From Vigna angularis (taxonomy: Eukaryota > Streptophyta > Magnoliopsida > Fabales > Fabaceae): 64,000 nucleotides of DNA. Both the position numbers and the translations under genes were made by a program. A model generated the notes under the pieces. That model was not told the DNA's origin. It saw nothing but the letters and a program-made list of their open reading frames with translations, and made no database searches. Positions 10,763-22,700 of the stretch are shown here, piece after piece. The stretch lies in the NCBI RefSeq assembly GCF_016808095.1, contig NC_068973.1:20875501-20939500 (forward strand), read 5' to 3'. Each line of letters starts with the position of its first letter. Within the stretch, counting starts at the first letter, position 1.

Positions 10763-11088
10763 AAAATAAAATTTTATTTTATGAAAAAGGTAAATATACT
10801 AGTAGTGATGAATGTGCATCTTGTGTTAATTTTAAGAAATTACTAGAACAAACAACCTCAGGAGAATGTAGTAAAAATAATGAAAATAAGGTTGTTAAAA
10901 ATAAGTATGTTCCTAGAATTAAAAATAAACATAAAACCCATAGAACTTGGGTAGAAAAAGGAACAACTTATAGGAACACAAATGTTGTATCATGCTTTTA
11001 TTGTATGAAAAAGGGTCATACTTCAAATAAATGTAAAATTAAGCATTATGGTGTTCCAAGTGGTAGATATGTTTGGGTTATAAAATGA
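10763..11088 (+). pseudogene. frameshifted copia gag/pol junction with second zinc knuckle
   Basis: The plus-strand frame continues gag-like sequence after the break near 10755-10762. It contains another C-x2-C-x4-H-x4-C knuckle (CFYCMKKGHTSNKC) and ends with YGVPSGRYVWVIK. Related elements carry a similar knuckle between gag and protease. Here the frame stops at 11086-11088, and no protease follows: the next recognisable sequence is a short scrap from the far end of integrase, so a large internal deletion must separate them. Confidence 0.7.
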
Positions 11089-11130
11089 TTTCTTTTTTCT
11101 AAATCTAACCCAAAGGACCCATACAAGTAG

Positions 11131-11418
11131 TTGGGTACCTATTGTTTAAAATTTAAAAATTTCTTTAAAACAAAATTTAAGAAAATTTTTATTCCAAGAC
11201 CGATAAAACTATTTTTTTTTGGATATCTTCTAATATACAAAGCATATATAGTTTTCAATCGGAAAACATTTGAAATAGAAGAATGTGTGCATGTTGTCTT
11301 TGATGAAATTGTAGACCTTGAGGCAAAACCTCTTGAGTCAATTGAATTACATGCAGGAAATGATAGAAGACAACAAATGAAGCGAAGAATGATGACAACC
11401 CTCAAGATGAAGATCTAA
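11131..11418 (+). pseudogene. copia pol scrap (region after the integrase core)
   Basis: Residues reading AYIVFNRKTFEIEECVHVVF match the common copia motif that lies between the integrase core and RT. The residues on both sides have no domain I recognise, and the frame ends at 11418. It shows that the element descends from a full copia element by loss of protease, integrase core, RT and RNase H. Confidence 0.65.
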
Positions 11419-11752
11419 ACAATGTTTTATAAGATCTTTCTCCTAAAAATATTTGCTTTAAATATCCTATTGTGCATGTTTCAATGAATCTTTAAATTTG
11501 AAATATTTTTAGCTCATATGCATACATGCTTTTATTAAGGGGGAGTATTATCTTAGGGGGAGAACATCAAACACAACTTTTTAATTATGATCAAAAAAGG
11601 GGGAGAAAATGTTTAAAGCTTATTTGCCTATTTGTGCTATTTGTGCTTATTCACTAATGCACATTTTCTTCCTTAAGTTGTGTTTTAAATACAGATTATT
11701 ACCAAAAACTTTAAATCAAGAAGTTTTTGATCATCATCAAAAAGGGGGAGAT
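11419..11752 (+). other. copia 3' untranslated region with polypurine tracts
   Basis: No gene is seen. Several purine runs occur: AAGGGGGAGT near 11538, TTAGGGGGAGAAC near 11553, AAAAAAGGGGGAGAAAATG near 11593, and AAAAAGGGGGAGATTG just before the right LTR. The last is the probable primer for plus-strand synthesis. Confidence 0.75.
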
Positions 11753-12945
11753 TGTAAGCAAAATGATGAAGATGAAGTTTTGATGATGTCCAAATCAAGT
11801 CAAGACCAATCAAGAATCAAGATGTTATGAAGACTTGTATTGACATGGAAAGCTTTTGTAATACTCTTAGAAATATGTATAGGACTTAGATTAGAAAAAG
11901 AAAGTGTTTTGTAAAATTACTGTAGCAAAATACTGTAGCAAAACACTGTAGCAAACGTGAAAAACCAAATTGCCTCTGGAATAATCGATTAAAGCTTGTT
12001 TTAATCGATTACATAATCGATTAATCCTGAGATTAATCGATTAAAATAGTCCGTTGGAGGTTTTCAGAGTTAAAGACTAGCCGTTGCACTGGAATAATCG
12101 ATTAAAGCCTAAAATAATCGATTAGTTAATCGATTAAACCCGAGAATAATCGATTAACACTAGCCGTTGGGGGTTTCAGATTTGAAAAACTAGCCGTTGT
12201 ACTCAGTTTAATCGATTAATACTTGGTTTAATTGATTAAAACAGTCAGATGGCTCATTTTCGAAGAATGGAAGAGCCTTTGGATGAGTCTATAAATAGAC
12301 TCTCATTTCCTCTCAAGGAAAAAAAACCAGAGACACAGAAACTCTTCCCTTGTGCTCAAAGTACAAAGAAATTCTTGAGACTTGTGTGTTCTTGTTCGGC
12401 TTGTGAAACTCTTGTCTGTGGAGCTGGTGAAGTGCTGCTACGGTGACAGAGGAAATAGACGGTTCATCCTTGGTGTGTCTAAGGAGGTGTTCGGAAGAGA
12501 ATCATCCTTCGTGAAGTATTCGGAGGAGGTTTTCATCCTTCGTGAAGTATTCGGAGGAGGTGTTCATCCTTCGTGAAGTATTCGGAGGAGGTGTTCATCC
12601 TTTGTGAAGACTCAAAGGAGGTGTAGTTTCATCTCTTGTGGTATCAAGAGAGGTGGTTTCTAAACTCTTACAAATTGTATCTTTGTGATTGTAGTTTGTA
12701 ATTATTTTGTGTTAGTGAAAAGGTTTATCTTGTTTGAGATAAACGACTGGACGTAGGATTGGTAAGATCCGAACCAGGATAAAATCATCTGTGCAAATTT
12801 CTCTCAACCTTACTCTTGCTTTATTTGTCTTTATTAATTGCTAAGTAAGTTTAATTGAGTAGAAATTAAAAGGCACAAGTTAGTATTAAAAACCCTCTTG
12901 GTTTGTTATTCCACGCTAACCATTCCGCTGCAGCCGCTTCTGACA
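11753..12945 (+). repeat. copia 3' LTR (1193 bp)
   Basis: Starts TGTAAGCAAAATGATG and ends CTTCTGACA, followed directly by the TCTAC duplication. It has three copies of the 13-bp unit instead of six, the AATCGATT cluster (about 11981-12242) and a TATA box at 12289-12298. Confidence 0.93.
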
Positions 12946-12950
12946 TCTAC

Positions 12951-15002
12951 AACCACTCTCTCCTCTCGGTCCTGGAGCACCACTATACCTTCATTTACAT
13001 CAATGATAGCTCTGGCCGTTTTCATAAACGGTCTTCCAAGTATGATAGGTATCTTCTCTGTCTCCATCTTCATCACCACAAAGTCTGCCAAGAACTGAAG
13101 TTTGCGAACACAAACTATAATGTCCTCTGCAATCCCACATGGCTCCTTTGAAGATCCATCGGCCATTACTAGATTAACCTTTACAGGTTTCACATTAACA
13201 TTGCCGATTTGCTCCAATAAAGAGTAAGGTATCAAGTTAACACTTGAACCTAAATCAAGAAGAGCTTTCTTAACCCTTTTCTTCGCTATGGTACAAGGGA
13301 TAGAAAAACTTCCTGGATCTGTTGCTTTAGGAGGGAACGACTCTTTTTTAACAGTTATACACTCCTTTACCTCATCATCTCTACGTCTTTTCTTTATAGA
13401 GATGTTTTCATCAGATTTCGTGTAAACTGTGATTTGTTGTAGAATCTGCTCCCAAGGTGCATCATTATCTACCATCTTGAATAATTCTGTGAAGTCTAGT
13501 TGTTTCCCTTGATGTATTGGAAAAGGAAAAGTGCTTTTGCTCTCTATTTCTCTTCTCTCTTCTGTATCTAACTCAACTTTCTCATCTTCAGTACTCTCTA
13601 CCACCTTGCATTCTTCTCTGGGGTTAACCTCAGTATTAGCCCCAAAATTTCTGTTTGGCCTTTCTTTCACCTGTTTGGTGATCTGCCCCATCTGAGTCTC
13701 CAAATTTTTGATAGCAGCTTCAGTGCTCTTTTGGGTAGACTCAGTTTTCTGTATGAAATTGTTGAGAGTTTTCTCCATCCTCATGGACCTTTCACTAAGC
13801 ATAGATAACTATTGCCATAAGGTGGGTTGCTGCTGCTGCTTATTATATTGACCAGCTTGCCTAGTTTGCCCTTGACCAATACTTGGGTGTGGTTTCCACC
13901 CCTGATTGTAGCTCCCTTGACGGTACTGATTGGTCATGTAGTTTACATCCTCTACGGCTTCAACTGGAAAGGCACATTGACCATTGATATGGTCACCTCC
14001 ACACAATTCGCACAACTGGGATTGTACCTGTGCAACAATCTTCAACTCTTTGGGTAATTGTGCAAGAGTTTTAGTAAGAGTCTCCAGCTGTTGAGTTAGA
14101 ATTTTGTTTTGAGCTAGCAGGGCATCATGTGTCTGTAAATGAAGGACTCCTTTTTGTTGCATAGGAGCTCCTCTCTCACTGTGCAGCTCATTATCACTAG
14201 TAGCCATGTTTTCTATAATCTCTGTTGCTTCCTCTGGAGTTTTCCATTTAATATTGCCTCCTGCTGAGGCATCCAGCATCATCTTGGTTTGTGAACCAAG
14301 ACCTCCAAGGAAAGTTAAGACTACTTCCTGATCTTCAAAACCATGCGTGGGAGTTTTACGTAACAAGCTTTTATACCTGTCCCATGCATGCCCCAGTGAT
14401 TCTTCCATGCCCTGCTTAAATGAAGAAATCTCTTGCTTGCCTTTAGTCACCTTTGATTGTGGAAAGTACTTGTTTAAAAATTTGGTTACCACTGCTTCCC
14501 ACTCTGTGAAACTTTCTTCTGGGAAAGAATTTAACCAAAGCTTAGCATTGCCTCCCAATTAGAAAGGAAACAAGCTAAGTTTGATCGCTTCATCTGGCAC
14601 CCCATTTATTTTGACTGTGTTGCAAATCTCATTAAATGTAGTGAGGTGCTCATACGGGCTTTCATGAGATAACCCGTTGAATTGATTGCTCTTCACCAGT
14701 TGAATTAATGTTGGTTTGACCTCCATGTTAGCTGCGTTGACTCTAGGTCTAGCTATACTGTTAAAGTGCTGAGGTCCGACAATATTGGTGTAATCAACAA
14801 GAGTTCTTCTATTATTATTGTTCTCCATATTTTCTGTGCTAGGGTCAGAACCTTGTGGTGATGGTTGCAACAGAGTTTCCGGAGAAGGAAAGAGTTCTCT
14901 AGATGTTCGGACTCTTCTCCTCCGTCTACTCTCGTCTAGACCTTCACGAAGAGGTTCTGTTATTTTCTTGCTCCTTGTTCTAATTGCTTCCTGCATGCAC
15001 AA
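12951..15002 (-). pseudogene. element A gag-protease, N-terminal and central part
   Basis: A minus-strand frame homologous to the element B gag-protease. Order: N-terminus starting near 15002 (MCMQEAIRTRS, more likely MQEAIRTRS), gag core (RPRVNAANME, WLNSFPEESF, FLNKYFPQSK), a short-spaced zinc-knuckle-like CELCGGDHINGQC, and an aspartic protease with DLGSSVNLIPYSLL and ILGRPFMKTA. Two in-frame stops break it: TAA at 14559-14561 (a serine in element B) and TAG at 13809-13811. The reading frame is otherwise kept across both. The C-terminus is displaced to 7883-8245 by the copia insertion. The retroviral-type D-T/S-G triad reads D-L-G-S here. Confidence 0.9.
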
Positions 15003-15238
15003 GAAAACAAAACCCTAAAAAAAAATTGGTTAGCACAAAAAGATATAGGAGAAGATATAATATTCAGAGAATAAAATAAAATAAAATAAAATCAAATCAA
15101 ATAGAATCAAATAAAATAAAAACCGAAAAAATAAAAACCGAAAATAAAAACAGAAATTCAAAATTAAAGTCAAAGATAATCAATAATCACACAAATTAAC
15201 CAGTTAAACCAGAGTCCCCGGCAACGACGCCAAAAACT
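15003..15238 (-). promoter_or_regulatory. element A leader with tRNA-Asp primer binding site
   Basis: In element sense this is the untranslated leader. The plus strand at 15216-15232 reads CCCCGGCAACGACGCCA, identical to the 3' end of plant tRNA-Asp except for one base (G to A), so the minus strand is the primer site. A-rich repeats of the AAATAAAAT type fill 15068-15120. Confidence 0.85.
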
Positions 15239-16545
15239 TGATGGACAAATTTATGATCACCAAAATATGATGTCACAAACTTGTTTTACAATCGGCAAGT
15301 ATGACCGAATCGTTCAAGTAATAAACTTGGTAAGACCAAGTATCGTTCTCCCAATGGACTCACGGCCTAGTTTAGTTATGTGATTTGTTGATTAGCTAAG
15401 ACTTAAGAACGAAATAATTGGATTTTACTATGCAAAAGACGAAAATAAACATGTATGCATGAGGTTGATCAATGGCTACAACAAAAGACGAACACTTTCA
15501 ATGAAATATATTGATGAATATGTTGTTGGGGGTCAATTTCATCTTATCCACTCTCATATATTTTAGGAATTCAACATTCATGTCATCATTGTTAATGCCA
15601 CTCTCTAAATTACCTTGTCAAGAAGGCCTATCCCCAATTACGAGTTCAAACAATTCCTAGCATTCCTAATAATTAGTTCTTTTAGCACAGGAGCTTAACG
15701 ACAACCAATATACTATTGGGAGTAATTACCCGGATCTAGACTTCCCCGTACGTTCCCGTATCGACAAAATATATAATCATGCATTTAATGAGTTAAACAA
15801 AGCAAGCCTTGAGCAAAGAGGAAAAACCCTAACTAATGATGAAAGAAAGCATAAGTCTTAGATTAAGATGCAAGCACAAATCCCATATATGAGAGCTTCA
15901 AAAGATTACATTGATTCCCCAACAAACATACAAGGTTTAGTTCACCATATTCATGGTGAAACTAGATGAACAATAATGGAAGAATGGAAGAGATAGAAAA
16001 ACCCGAGAAAGAGAAGAGGAGAGTTGTCACCATCTCCCAATCTACCCCCAAGAGGTGAAGAGAGAGTGTTTGCTTCGTTTCTGCCAAAGATACAAACCCT
16101 AGGAAACCCTAAAGCTTATATACTATTTGTAAATTACAGAAAATTAGGCTCAAGCCCAAAAATAGTGCCGCTCAGCGGTAAAGTACCGCTGAGCAGTGAG
16201 TGCGTGAGCTCGGTTCTTCCCCTCAGCGGCCATTTTGCCCCTCAGCGGACCTCCCGTGAGCTTCTGAGTGCCGCTCAGCGGTAAACTGCCGCTGAGCGGT
16301 AGTTGCGGCTTCTCCATTTGCACTTTTTAATGTCTTTTCTGATTCCATCTCTCTCCTTCTTCACTTCTTTCACTAAATTCACCTTAAAACCTGCACAAAA
16401 ACACTGAAATCAAGCATAAACCTGTCCAGCTCTCTTATTTCTAAAAATATGAATAAAAACATGATTTAAAGCTAGTTTCTAAGTATAAAGGTTGCTTTTA
16501 GTATCAATTTTAAGCATGAAAATAACAGTTTTTCAACTGTTATCA
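15239..16545 (-). repeat. element A 5' LTR (1307 bp)
   Basis: Starts TGATGGACAAATTTATGATC and ends CAACTGTTATCA, followed by GATGT. It differs from the left LTR at roughly 25-30 positions by hand count. It contains the CCGCTCAGCGG / CCGCTGAGCGG cluster and TATA-like box at about 16128-16305. Confidence 0.93.
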
Positions 16546-17940
16546 GATGTTTTAGCTCATATTATCCAGGCTAGACATTGTCTCATGGCCTTTTTGGATT
16601 GATATAGTGCTAATCATGCATCTACACACAAATTAAAACAAAAATCATTGTTGGAACAGATTCAACTCATGAAGACAAAATTAACACTGCAACACATTGC
16701 ACAAGACTTGGACAAAACTGGAAAATGAAATTGAAAGCTAAATTGAACTTGTTGAGAGAGGGAGTACTGGTTTAGCTGAACCCACAATCTCAGTAATATA
16801 TGCGTTTTTGATGATGACAACACATAATTAATAACACATGTGAATTATGTGTTACATGTTCTATGCTTACATGTTATATGCGTATATGAGAACATGATTG
16901 TGTTGTTGCTGTGTTGTTCATTACATTTCACTGTTGTTGAGATTGTTGATAGGGAGAGCACTGGTTTAGCTAAACCTACAATTTCAGAGCTTTTGGTTTT
17001 TTATGATGACAACACATAATTAATAACACATGTGTTGTTAAATGTGTTACATGTTCATAGCTTTCATGTTTATGATTATTTGAGAACATGTTTGTGTTGA
17101 TTCTGTCATTTCTGCAATTCACTGTGTTATACATGAGATCTTATCTGTGAATGCATGACATATGTTTTAGAAAAAGGAAAACCACATGCACTTTTGTTGA
17201 ACTTATAATATGTGACAAAACAACAGTTTTAAGTCGACTTCATTATGAAATAAGTCGATTAAAACTCATGGCTTTGAACAAACTTTTTCAAAGTGTGCTG
17301 AGTATTTTTGGAAAGAAATTTTTTCAAAACTGCATTGAAGTGTTACAAAGTCGATTGTATGCGCAAGCTACTCGACTTAGTTATGTTTTAAAATTTTGTT
17401 AATGCTTGTGATGTCTAACGACTATATTTTATATCTTTGACTAAGCATTGATTGTGAGTCAACTGTATTAAATGAAAAATCAATTAAGTTGGTTTGACTG
17501 CTACTAACTGTTATAATCGACTTTATTAGTAGCATAATCGACTTAAGAGCATCAGTTTTGTAAAAAAAAAACTATTTATAGACGCAAATTTGATTTCTGC
17601 AGAGACTTATGTGAATCTAACGTTTTGATTGAATTGTTTCAGATTATTAATCTCTGGTAGAATGTGCTAAAGCTCCAAGAATCCATCAAGAAAGACCGAG
17701 GTGTTCATTCTTTGGTGATTGCTTGACGAACAAGAATCTGTGCGCATTGACTGATTGATCAACCTGCACTTGAGGTGTCTGATACGTGATCAACTTCTTC
17801 TCTGAATCTTGTGAAGATTGTGGCTGCCCTGTTGTGACTACAGGAAGAGAACGTGCGGCGTTCAAGACTTTGAGGATTGTTCAAAGTGATTAAAGACTGT
17901 AGGAGAGGGGAGATCTTGCTACTGTTCTTTGTTTGTATAT
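16546..17940 (+). repeat. flanking remnant and decayed copia-type LTR
   Basis: 16546-16749 continues the DNA interrupted by element A. From about 16750 a sequence resembling the head of a copia LTR (GGGAGTACTGGTTTAGCTGA, then 'gatgatgacaacac') appears, and a second diverged head copy begins about 16946. Further on are AGTCGACTT/AATCGACTT words (17232-17545) followed by a TATA-like ACTATTTATAG near 17570, an LTR promoter layout. The sequence is cut off at about 17940 by an Athila-type LTR fragment. No ends or target duplication can be assigned. Confidence 0.5.
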
Positions 17941-18904
17941 GCCACCGCTGAGCATCATTCTGAGTGTCGCACTTAACGCTGAGCGCAATTCTACCGCTGA
18001 GCGTTGTCTTCTTGGGCTTGGGCCAATTTTCTGTATTTTTAATAAACTATATAAGGGTTTAGTCGACCTAGGGTTGATATCTTTGGACAGAAAGAGGCGA
18101 AAACACACTCATTTCACCCCTTGGAGGCAGATTTTGGATGCGGAAGCTCCGATCTTCAACTTTTAGGGTTCTATCTTTCATTCTTTTCATTATTTTCATC
18201 TAGTTTCACCATGTCTATGGTGAACTAAACCTCCATTGTTGTTGGGGAAATGATGTAATCCTTTGAAACTCTCATGTATTGAATTGATTCTTGATTATAT
18301 ATGCTTTACTTCATTAACTGTTAGGGTTTTTCCTCAATACTCTATGCATGCTTTGTTTAATTCATTCTATTGCATGATCATTGATGTTATCAATATGGAC
18401 ACATATAGATAAATCTAGAACTGGGGAAATTCTCCCGGAAGCAATATTACCTAGACATAGGAATAGGAGGATTGGTTGCCTTTAAGGTTATGTGCGAATG
18501 TAATGCATGATTAATTGCTAGGGAGACAAGACATTGTGAACTAGTAATTAGGATTAGGCTTTCTTCACCGAGACATCGGGTTTAAGGTAAATTAGAAAGT
18601 GACATTAACATTAATGAAGAAGATGAATTCATGAATACATGAGAATGGATAGGATAAGTCGGAAACCCCAACAACACATTCATTCCATATTTTATCAATC
18701 ACCTTTGCATCTTTCAATCCAATTGATCAACACTTGCATTCATGTTTATTTTCCGCAATCTAAGCACGATGATTTCGTTTACAAGTCTAATTTAATAAAG
18801 AAATCACATAACTGTTTAGGCCGTGAGTCTCTAGGGAAACGATACTTGGTCTTACCATTTATTATTACTTGATACGATTCGGTACACTTGCCGAAGTGTT
18901 AACA
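17941..18904 (+). repeat. Athila-type LTR fragment, 5'-truncated
   Basis: Homologous to 56305-57590 and, inverted, to 2396-3681. Shared landmarks are the CGCTGAGCG words (17945-18005), 'tcttgggcttgggcc', the TATA-like ACTATATAAGGG near 18046 and the 'gaactaaacctccattgttgttgggg' block. The end CACTTGCCGAAGTGTTAACA at 18885-18904 is a clean LTR terminus. The first ~300 bp are missing. Confidence 0.75.
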
Positions 18905-19061
18905 GTAATCTGCTTTGGTTTTCCAATCCGGAGGCTATCCTCTTTAATCCAGAAAACACCATTTTCTTCTCTTCTTTTTTTTTCCCTTGCTTCCTTTGGC
19001 CCACCAAGCTTCTATGGTTGATTGTCCATAGTCTTCAACCTTTATTTAAGGCCTACTGATG

Positions 19062-19760
19062 TGATACATCCTAGGAGATGTAGAGAAGCAGAGCCATGAG
19101 ATTGGAGATGCAGGGAGACTTGGAAGACAGCTGAAACCAAGGTAGCAGTGGCGGTAGCAGCTGCAGATTGTTGTGCAGACTTGAAATTTCTGGATGGGAT
19201 CTTTGGAGGTGTGGCAGCGGATTGTTGGTGCTTATGGTGAATGGAGATGGAGGCTAGCTTGGAGAGATGATTAACAACTCAGAAGGCTTCCTAGAGTGGA
19301 AGAAGTTGCAATGGAGATCAAGCTAAGAAGTGACTCTTGGAGAAGGAATTTGCTAGACATTTCAGCAGAAATTCTTTACTACAATCCAAAAGTGATTTAC
19401 AAGCTTTTCCTATGAGATTTTATAGATTAATCTCAAGGCTTTAAGCAAGCAATTTTCACGTTGCAGATCTGGACCCATGTGCTACATGTTTAGCTTCTAA
19501 AACACGTGAAAATTGAGTTTTATGTGAAGAAAAACAATTACTAATGCAGCCCCCATAGAAGGATAAGTACACCCCTTCTTGTATAGAAATGTCCTTTTTA
19601 CCCTTCTCCATGTTTTGGCAGATTTGGCATATCTTCTTGTTCTCCAATTTTCCATCCAAAGATAGCAAATAATACTTGACCTTGAGGAGAATATTCATCT
19701 TGGAGCTTTTTGGCCATTCCTCTTGTGATGGGTCCTATGGTGTTAGACCTTCTTGTATCA
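19062..19760 (-). repeat. CRM 3' LTR (699 bp)
   Basis: Starts TGATACATCCTAGGAG and ends CTTCTTGTATCA. On the minus strand its first ~160 bases are the end of the pol reading frame. The adjoining purine-rich segment (19761-19774) is both the polypurine tract and codons for QEGG. Confidence 0.92.
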
Positions 19761-22700
19761 TCCCCTCCCTCTTGAGAAGGATTTGCCTTCAAATCCAAAA
19801 GATCTTCATCTTCACTATCAAATCCTGCAAAAGGTTTAAGATCAGATATATTGAAGGTAGCATGAACACCATATTTAGGAGGAAGATCAAGTTGATATGC
19901 ATTGTTATTAATCCTCCTGATCACTCTAAAGGGTCCATCTCCTCTAGGATGGAGTTTGGATTTTCTTAGTTGAGGAAATATTTCCTTTCTAAGATGAATC
20001 CAAACTAAATCTCCTTCATTGAAGATTAACTCTTTCTTGCCCTTATTATGTTTCTTGGCATATTTCTCATTTTGTTGTTGAATTTGAATTTTAACCCTTT
20101 GATGTAAATCTTTGATAAATTTAGATTTAGATACCCCATCTTGATGAACAAAATCAATAGAATTTGGAAGGGGTATTAAATCCATGGGTGTCAAAGGATT
20201 AAAACCATAAACAACTTCAAAAGGAGACAATTTAGTAGTTCCATGAACTACTCTATTGTAGGCAAACTCAACATGAGGTAGGTACTCATCCCAAGATTTG
20301 TGATTTCCTTTAAGAACTACCCTTAGTAAAGTGGAAAGAGATCTATTGACTACTTCAGTTTGACCATCTGTTTGAGGATGGCAAGTAGTAGAAAAAGATA
20401 ACTTAGTCCCTAATCTAGACCATAAGGTCCGCCAAAAGTGACTAAGAAATTTTGTATCTCTATCCGAAACTATTACCTTAGGTAACCCATGAAGTTTAAC
20501 CACATCTCTAAAGAATAACTTTGCAATGTGGCTTGCATCATCTACTTTGTGGCAAGGTATAAAATGAGCCATTTTGCTAAATCTATCTACCACCACAAAG
20601 ATAGAATCAAAACCCCTAGAAGTTTTAGGAAGACCTAACACAAAATCCATACTTATCTCTTCCCAAGGGGTGGAAGCAACATTCAAAGGAGTATACAGTC
20701 CATGAGGCATTGATTTAGATTTAGCTTCTAAACAAGTTATACACTTAAAGCAATGCCTTTGAACATCCCTTCTTATGTGAGGCCAAAAGAATTTTTCTTT
20801 CAACATGCCAAGGGTCTTTTCTACCCCAAAATGCCCCATTAATCCTCCCTCATGTGTCTCTTTAACAAGGAGTTTTCTATGTGAACCTTGGGGAATGCAA
20901 ATTTTTCCTTCTTTAAAAAGATACCCCTCTTTCACATAGAATCCTCCTTGAGGCTTATTGAGACATTCCTCATAGATATGAGCAAAATCAAGATCTTGTG
21001 AATATAATTCAAGAATGTTATTAAATCCAAGAATTTGAGCTCCCAATGTGGCTAATAGATTAATTTTTCTTGACAAAGCATCAGCCACCACATTGGATTT
21101 TCCTTTCTTGTATTTAATAACATAATTGAATTGTTCAATGAATTCCAACCACTTACCATGCCTCTTTTGTAACTTGTGTTGGCTCTTCAAATACTTAAGT
21201 GATTCATGATCACTATGAATGATAAACTCCTTGGCAACAAGGTAATGTTCCCAAGTTTGAAGAGCCCTCACAAGTGCATATAGTTCTTTGTCATAGGTGG
21301 GGTAATTACAAGAGGCACCATGAAGTTTTTCACTAAAGTATGCAATTGGGTGTCCTTCTTGTAATAATACTGCACCTATGCCAAATCCTGAAGCATCACA
21401 TTCTAGCTCAAAAGTTTTGGAAAAATTTGGCAAAGCTAGAATGGGTGCTTGTGTGAGCTTCTCTTTGAGTAGCTCAAAAGCTTTTTGTTGTTTATCCCCC
21501 CAATGGAATGTAACATCTTTTTTCACCAACTCATTGAGGGGTGAAGCAAGACTAGAGAAGTTAGGAACAAATCTTCTGTAAAAGCTTGCCAACCCATGGA
21601 AGCTCCTTACTTCTCCTACATTGTTTGGAGGAGGCCAATCTTGGATAACCTTTATTTTTTCTGGGTCCACATGAACCCCATTTTTGGTGACCACAAATCC
21701 AAGAAATATGACACTATCAACACAAAAGGTACACTTGTCAAAGTTTGCAAACAATTTGTGTGTTCTAAGAATTGTTAAAACAACTCTCAAATGATTTTCA
21801 TGAGTTTGCAAATTTTGACTATATACCAAGATGTCATCAAAGTAAACAACTACAAACTTTCCAATGCAATCCCTAAGGACATGATTCATAAGTCTCATGA
21901 ATGTGCTTGGAGCATTTGTAAGACCAAAAGGCATAACTAGCCATTCATATAATCCAAACTTGGTCTTAAAGGCAGTTTTCCATTCATCACCTTCTTTAAT
22001 TCTTATTTGGTGATAGCCACTTTTTAAATCTACCTTTGAAAATATTTGTGCTCCATGCAATTCATCCAACATATCATCAAGCCTAGGAATGGGATGTCTA
22101 TACTTGATTGTGATGTTGTTGATAGCTCTACAATCACAACACATGCGCCACTTCCCATCTTTTTTTGGGACAAGCAACACTGGTACAGCACATGGACTTA
22201 GACTCTTTTGAACTAAGCCTTTATCTACCAACTCTTGGACTTGTGTCTCAATCTCCTTAGTTTCTTGGGGGTTTGTCCTATAGGCTGGCCTATTAGGAAG
22301 AACTGCCCCTGGAATGAAATCAATTTGATGTTCAATTCCTCTTATGGGTGGAAGCCCTTTTGGAATTTCTTGTGGGAATAGATCATCAAATTCTTTCAAA
22401 AGTTTTTGAATGGAAGGAGAAGGAGTTGAAGTCTTTGAATCACTAGATGTGCATGTAAGTGTCCCTTGACGAAGAAGAAGATATGAAGGTTGCTCAACTT
22501 GAAGTGTATTGATTAAAGTCTTTTTGTTTAAAAGGACTTCATGTTGAGTGACCTTAGGTGGCACACTTGTTGCTATACCCTCTTTTCTTTTTGACTTTTT
22601 CTTTTGATCATGTTCTTGCTTTCTTAAAGACTTCATTTGTGCTTGATCCTTAGCCACTTGGGTAGGAGTCAAAGGATGAAGCACAAACTTCTTGTCCTTT

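Larger units (their letters stand above)
8246..12945 (+). mobile_element. non-autonomous Ty1/copia element nested in element A
   Basis: LTRs at 8246-9476 and 11753-12945 are flanked by a perfect TCTAC duplication (8241-8245 and 12946-12950). A TGGTATCAGAGC primer site (initiator-tRNA-Met type) starts at 9479, and a polypurine tract with AAAAAGGGGGAG precedes the right LTR. The 2.3-kb internal region encodes gag, then a broken piece with a second zinc knuckle, then a scrap resembling the sequence just after integrase. Protease, most of integrase, RT and RNase H are missing. It splits element A's gag-protease gene. A SIRE/Maximus or Tork relationship is possible, but I cannot place the lineage. 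Confidence 0.95.
4801..16545 (-). mobile_element. element A: non-autonomous Athila-like Ty3/gypsy retrotransposon, interrupted by a copia element
   Basis: Two LTRs (4801-6106 and 15239-16545) flank an internal region read on the minus strand. The outer pentamers are GATGC (4796-4800) and GATGT (16546-16550), a target duplication with one mismatch. The primer binding site (15216-15232) matches the 3' end of tRNA-Asp with one mismatch, as in Athila-group elements. The only coding region is a gag-protease gene broken by two in-frame stops and the nested copia element at 8246-12945. No reverse transcriptase, RNase H or integrase is present, so it would depend on a relative for mobility. LTRs differ at roughly 2% of positions by hand count. 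Confidence 0.93.
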
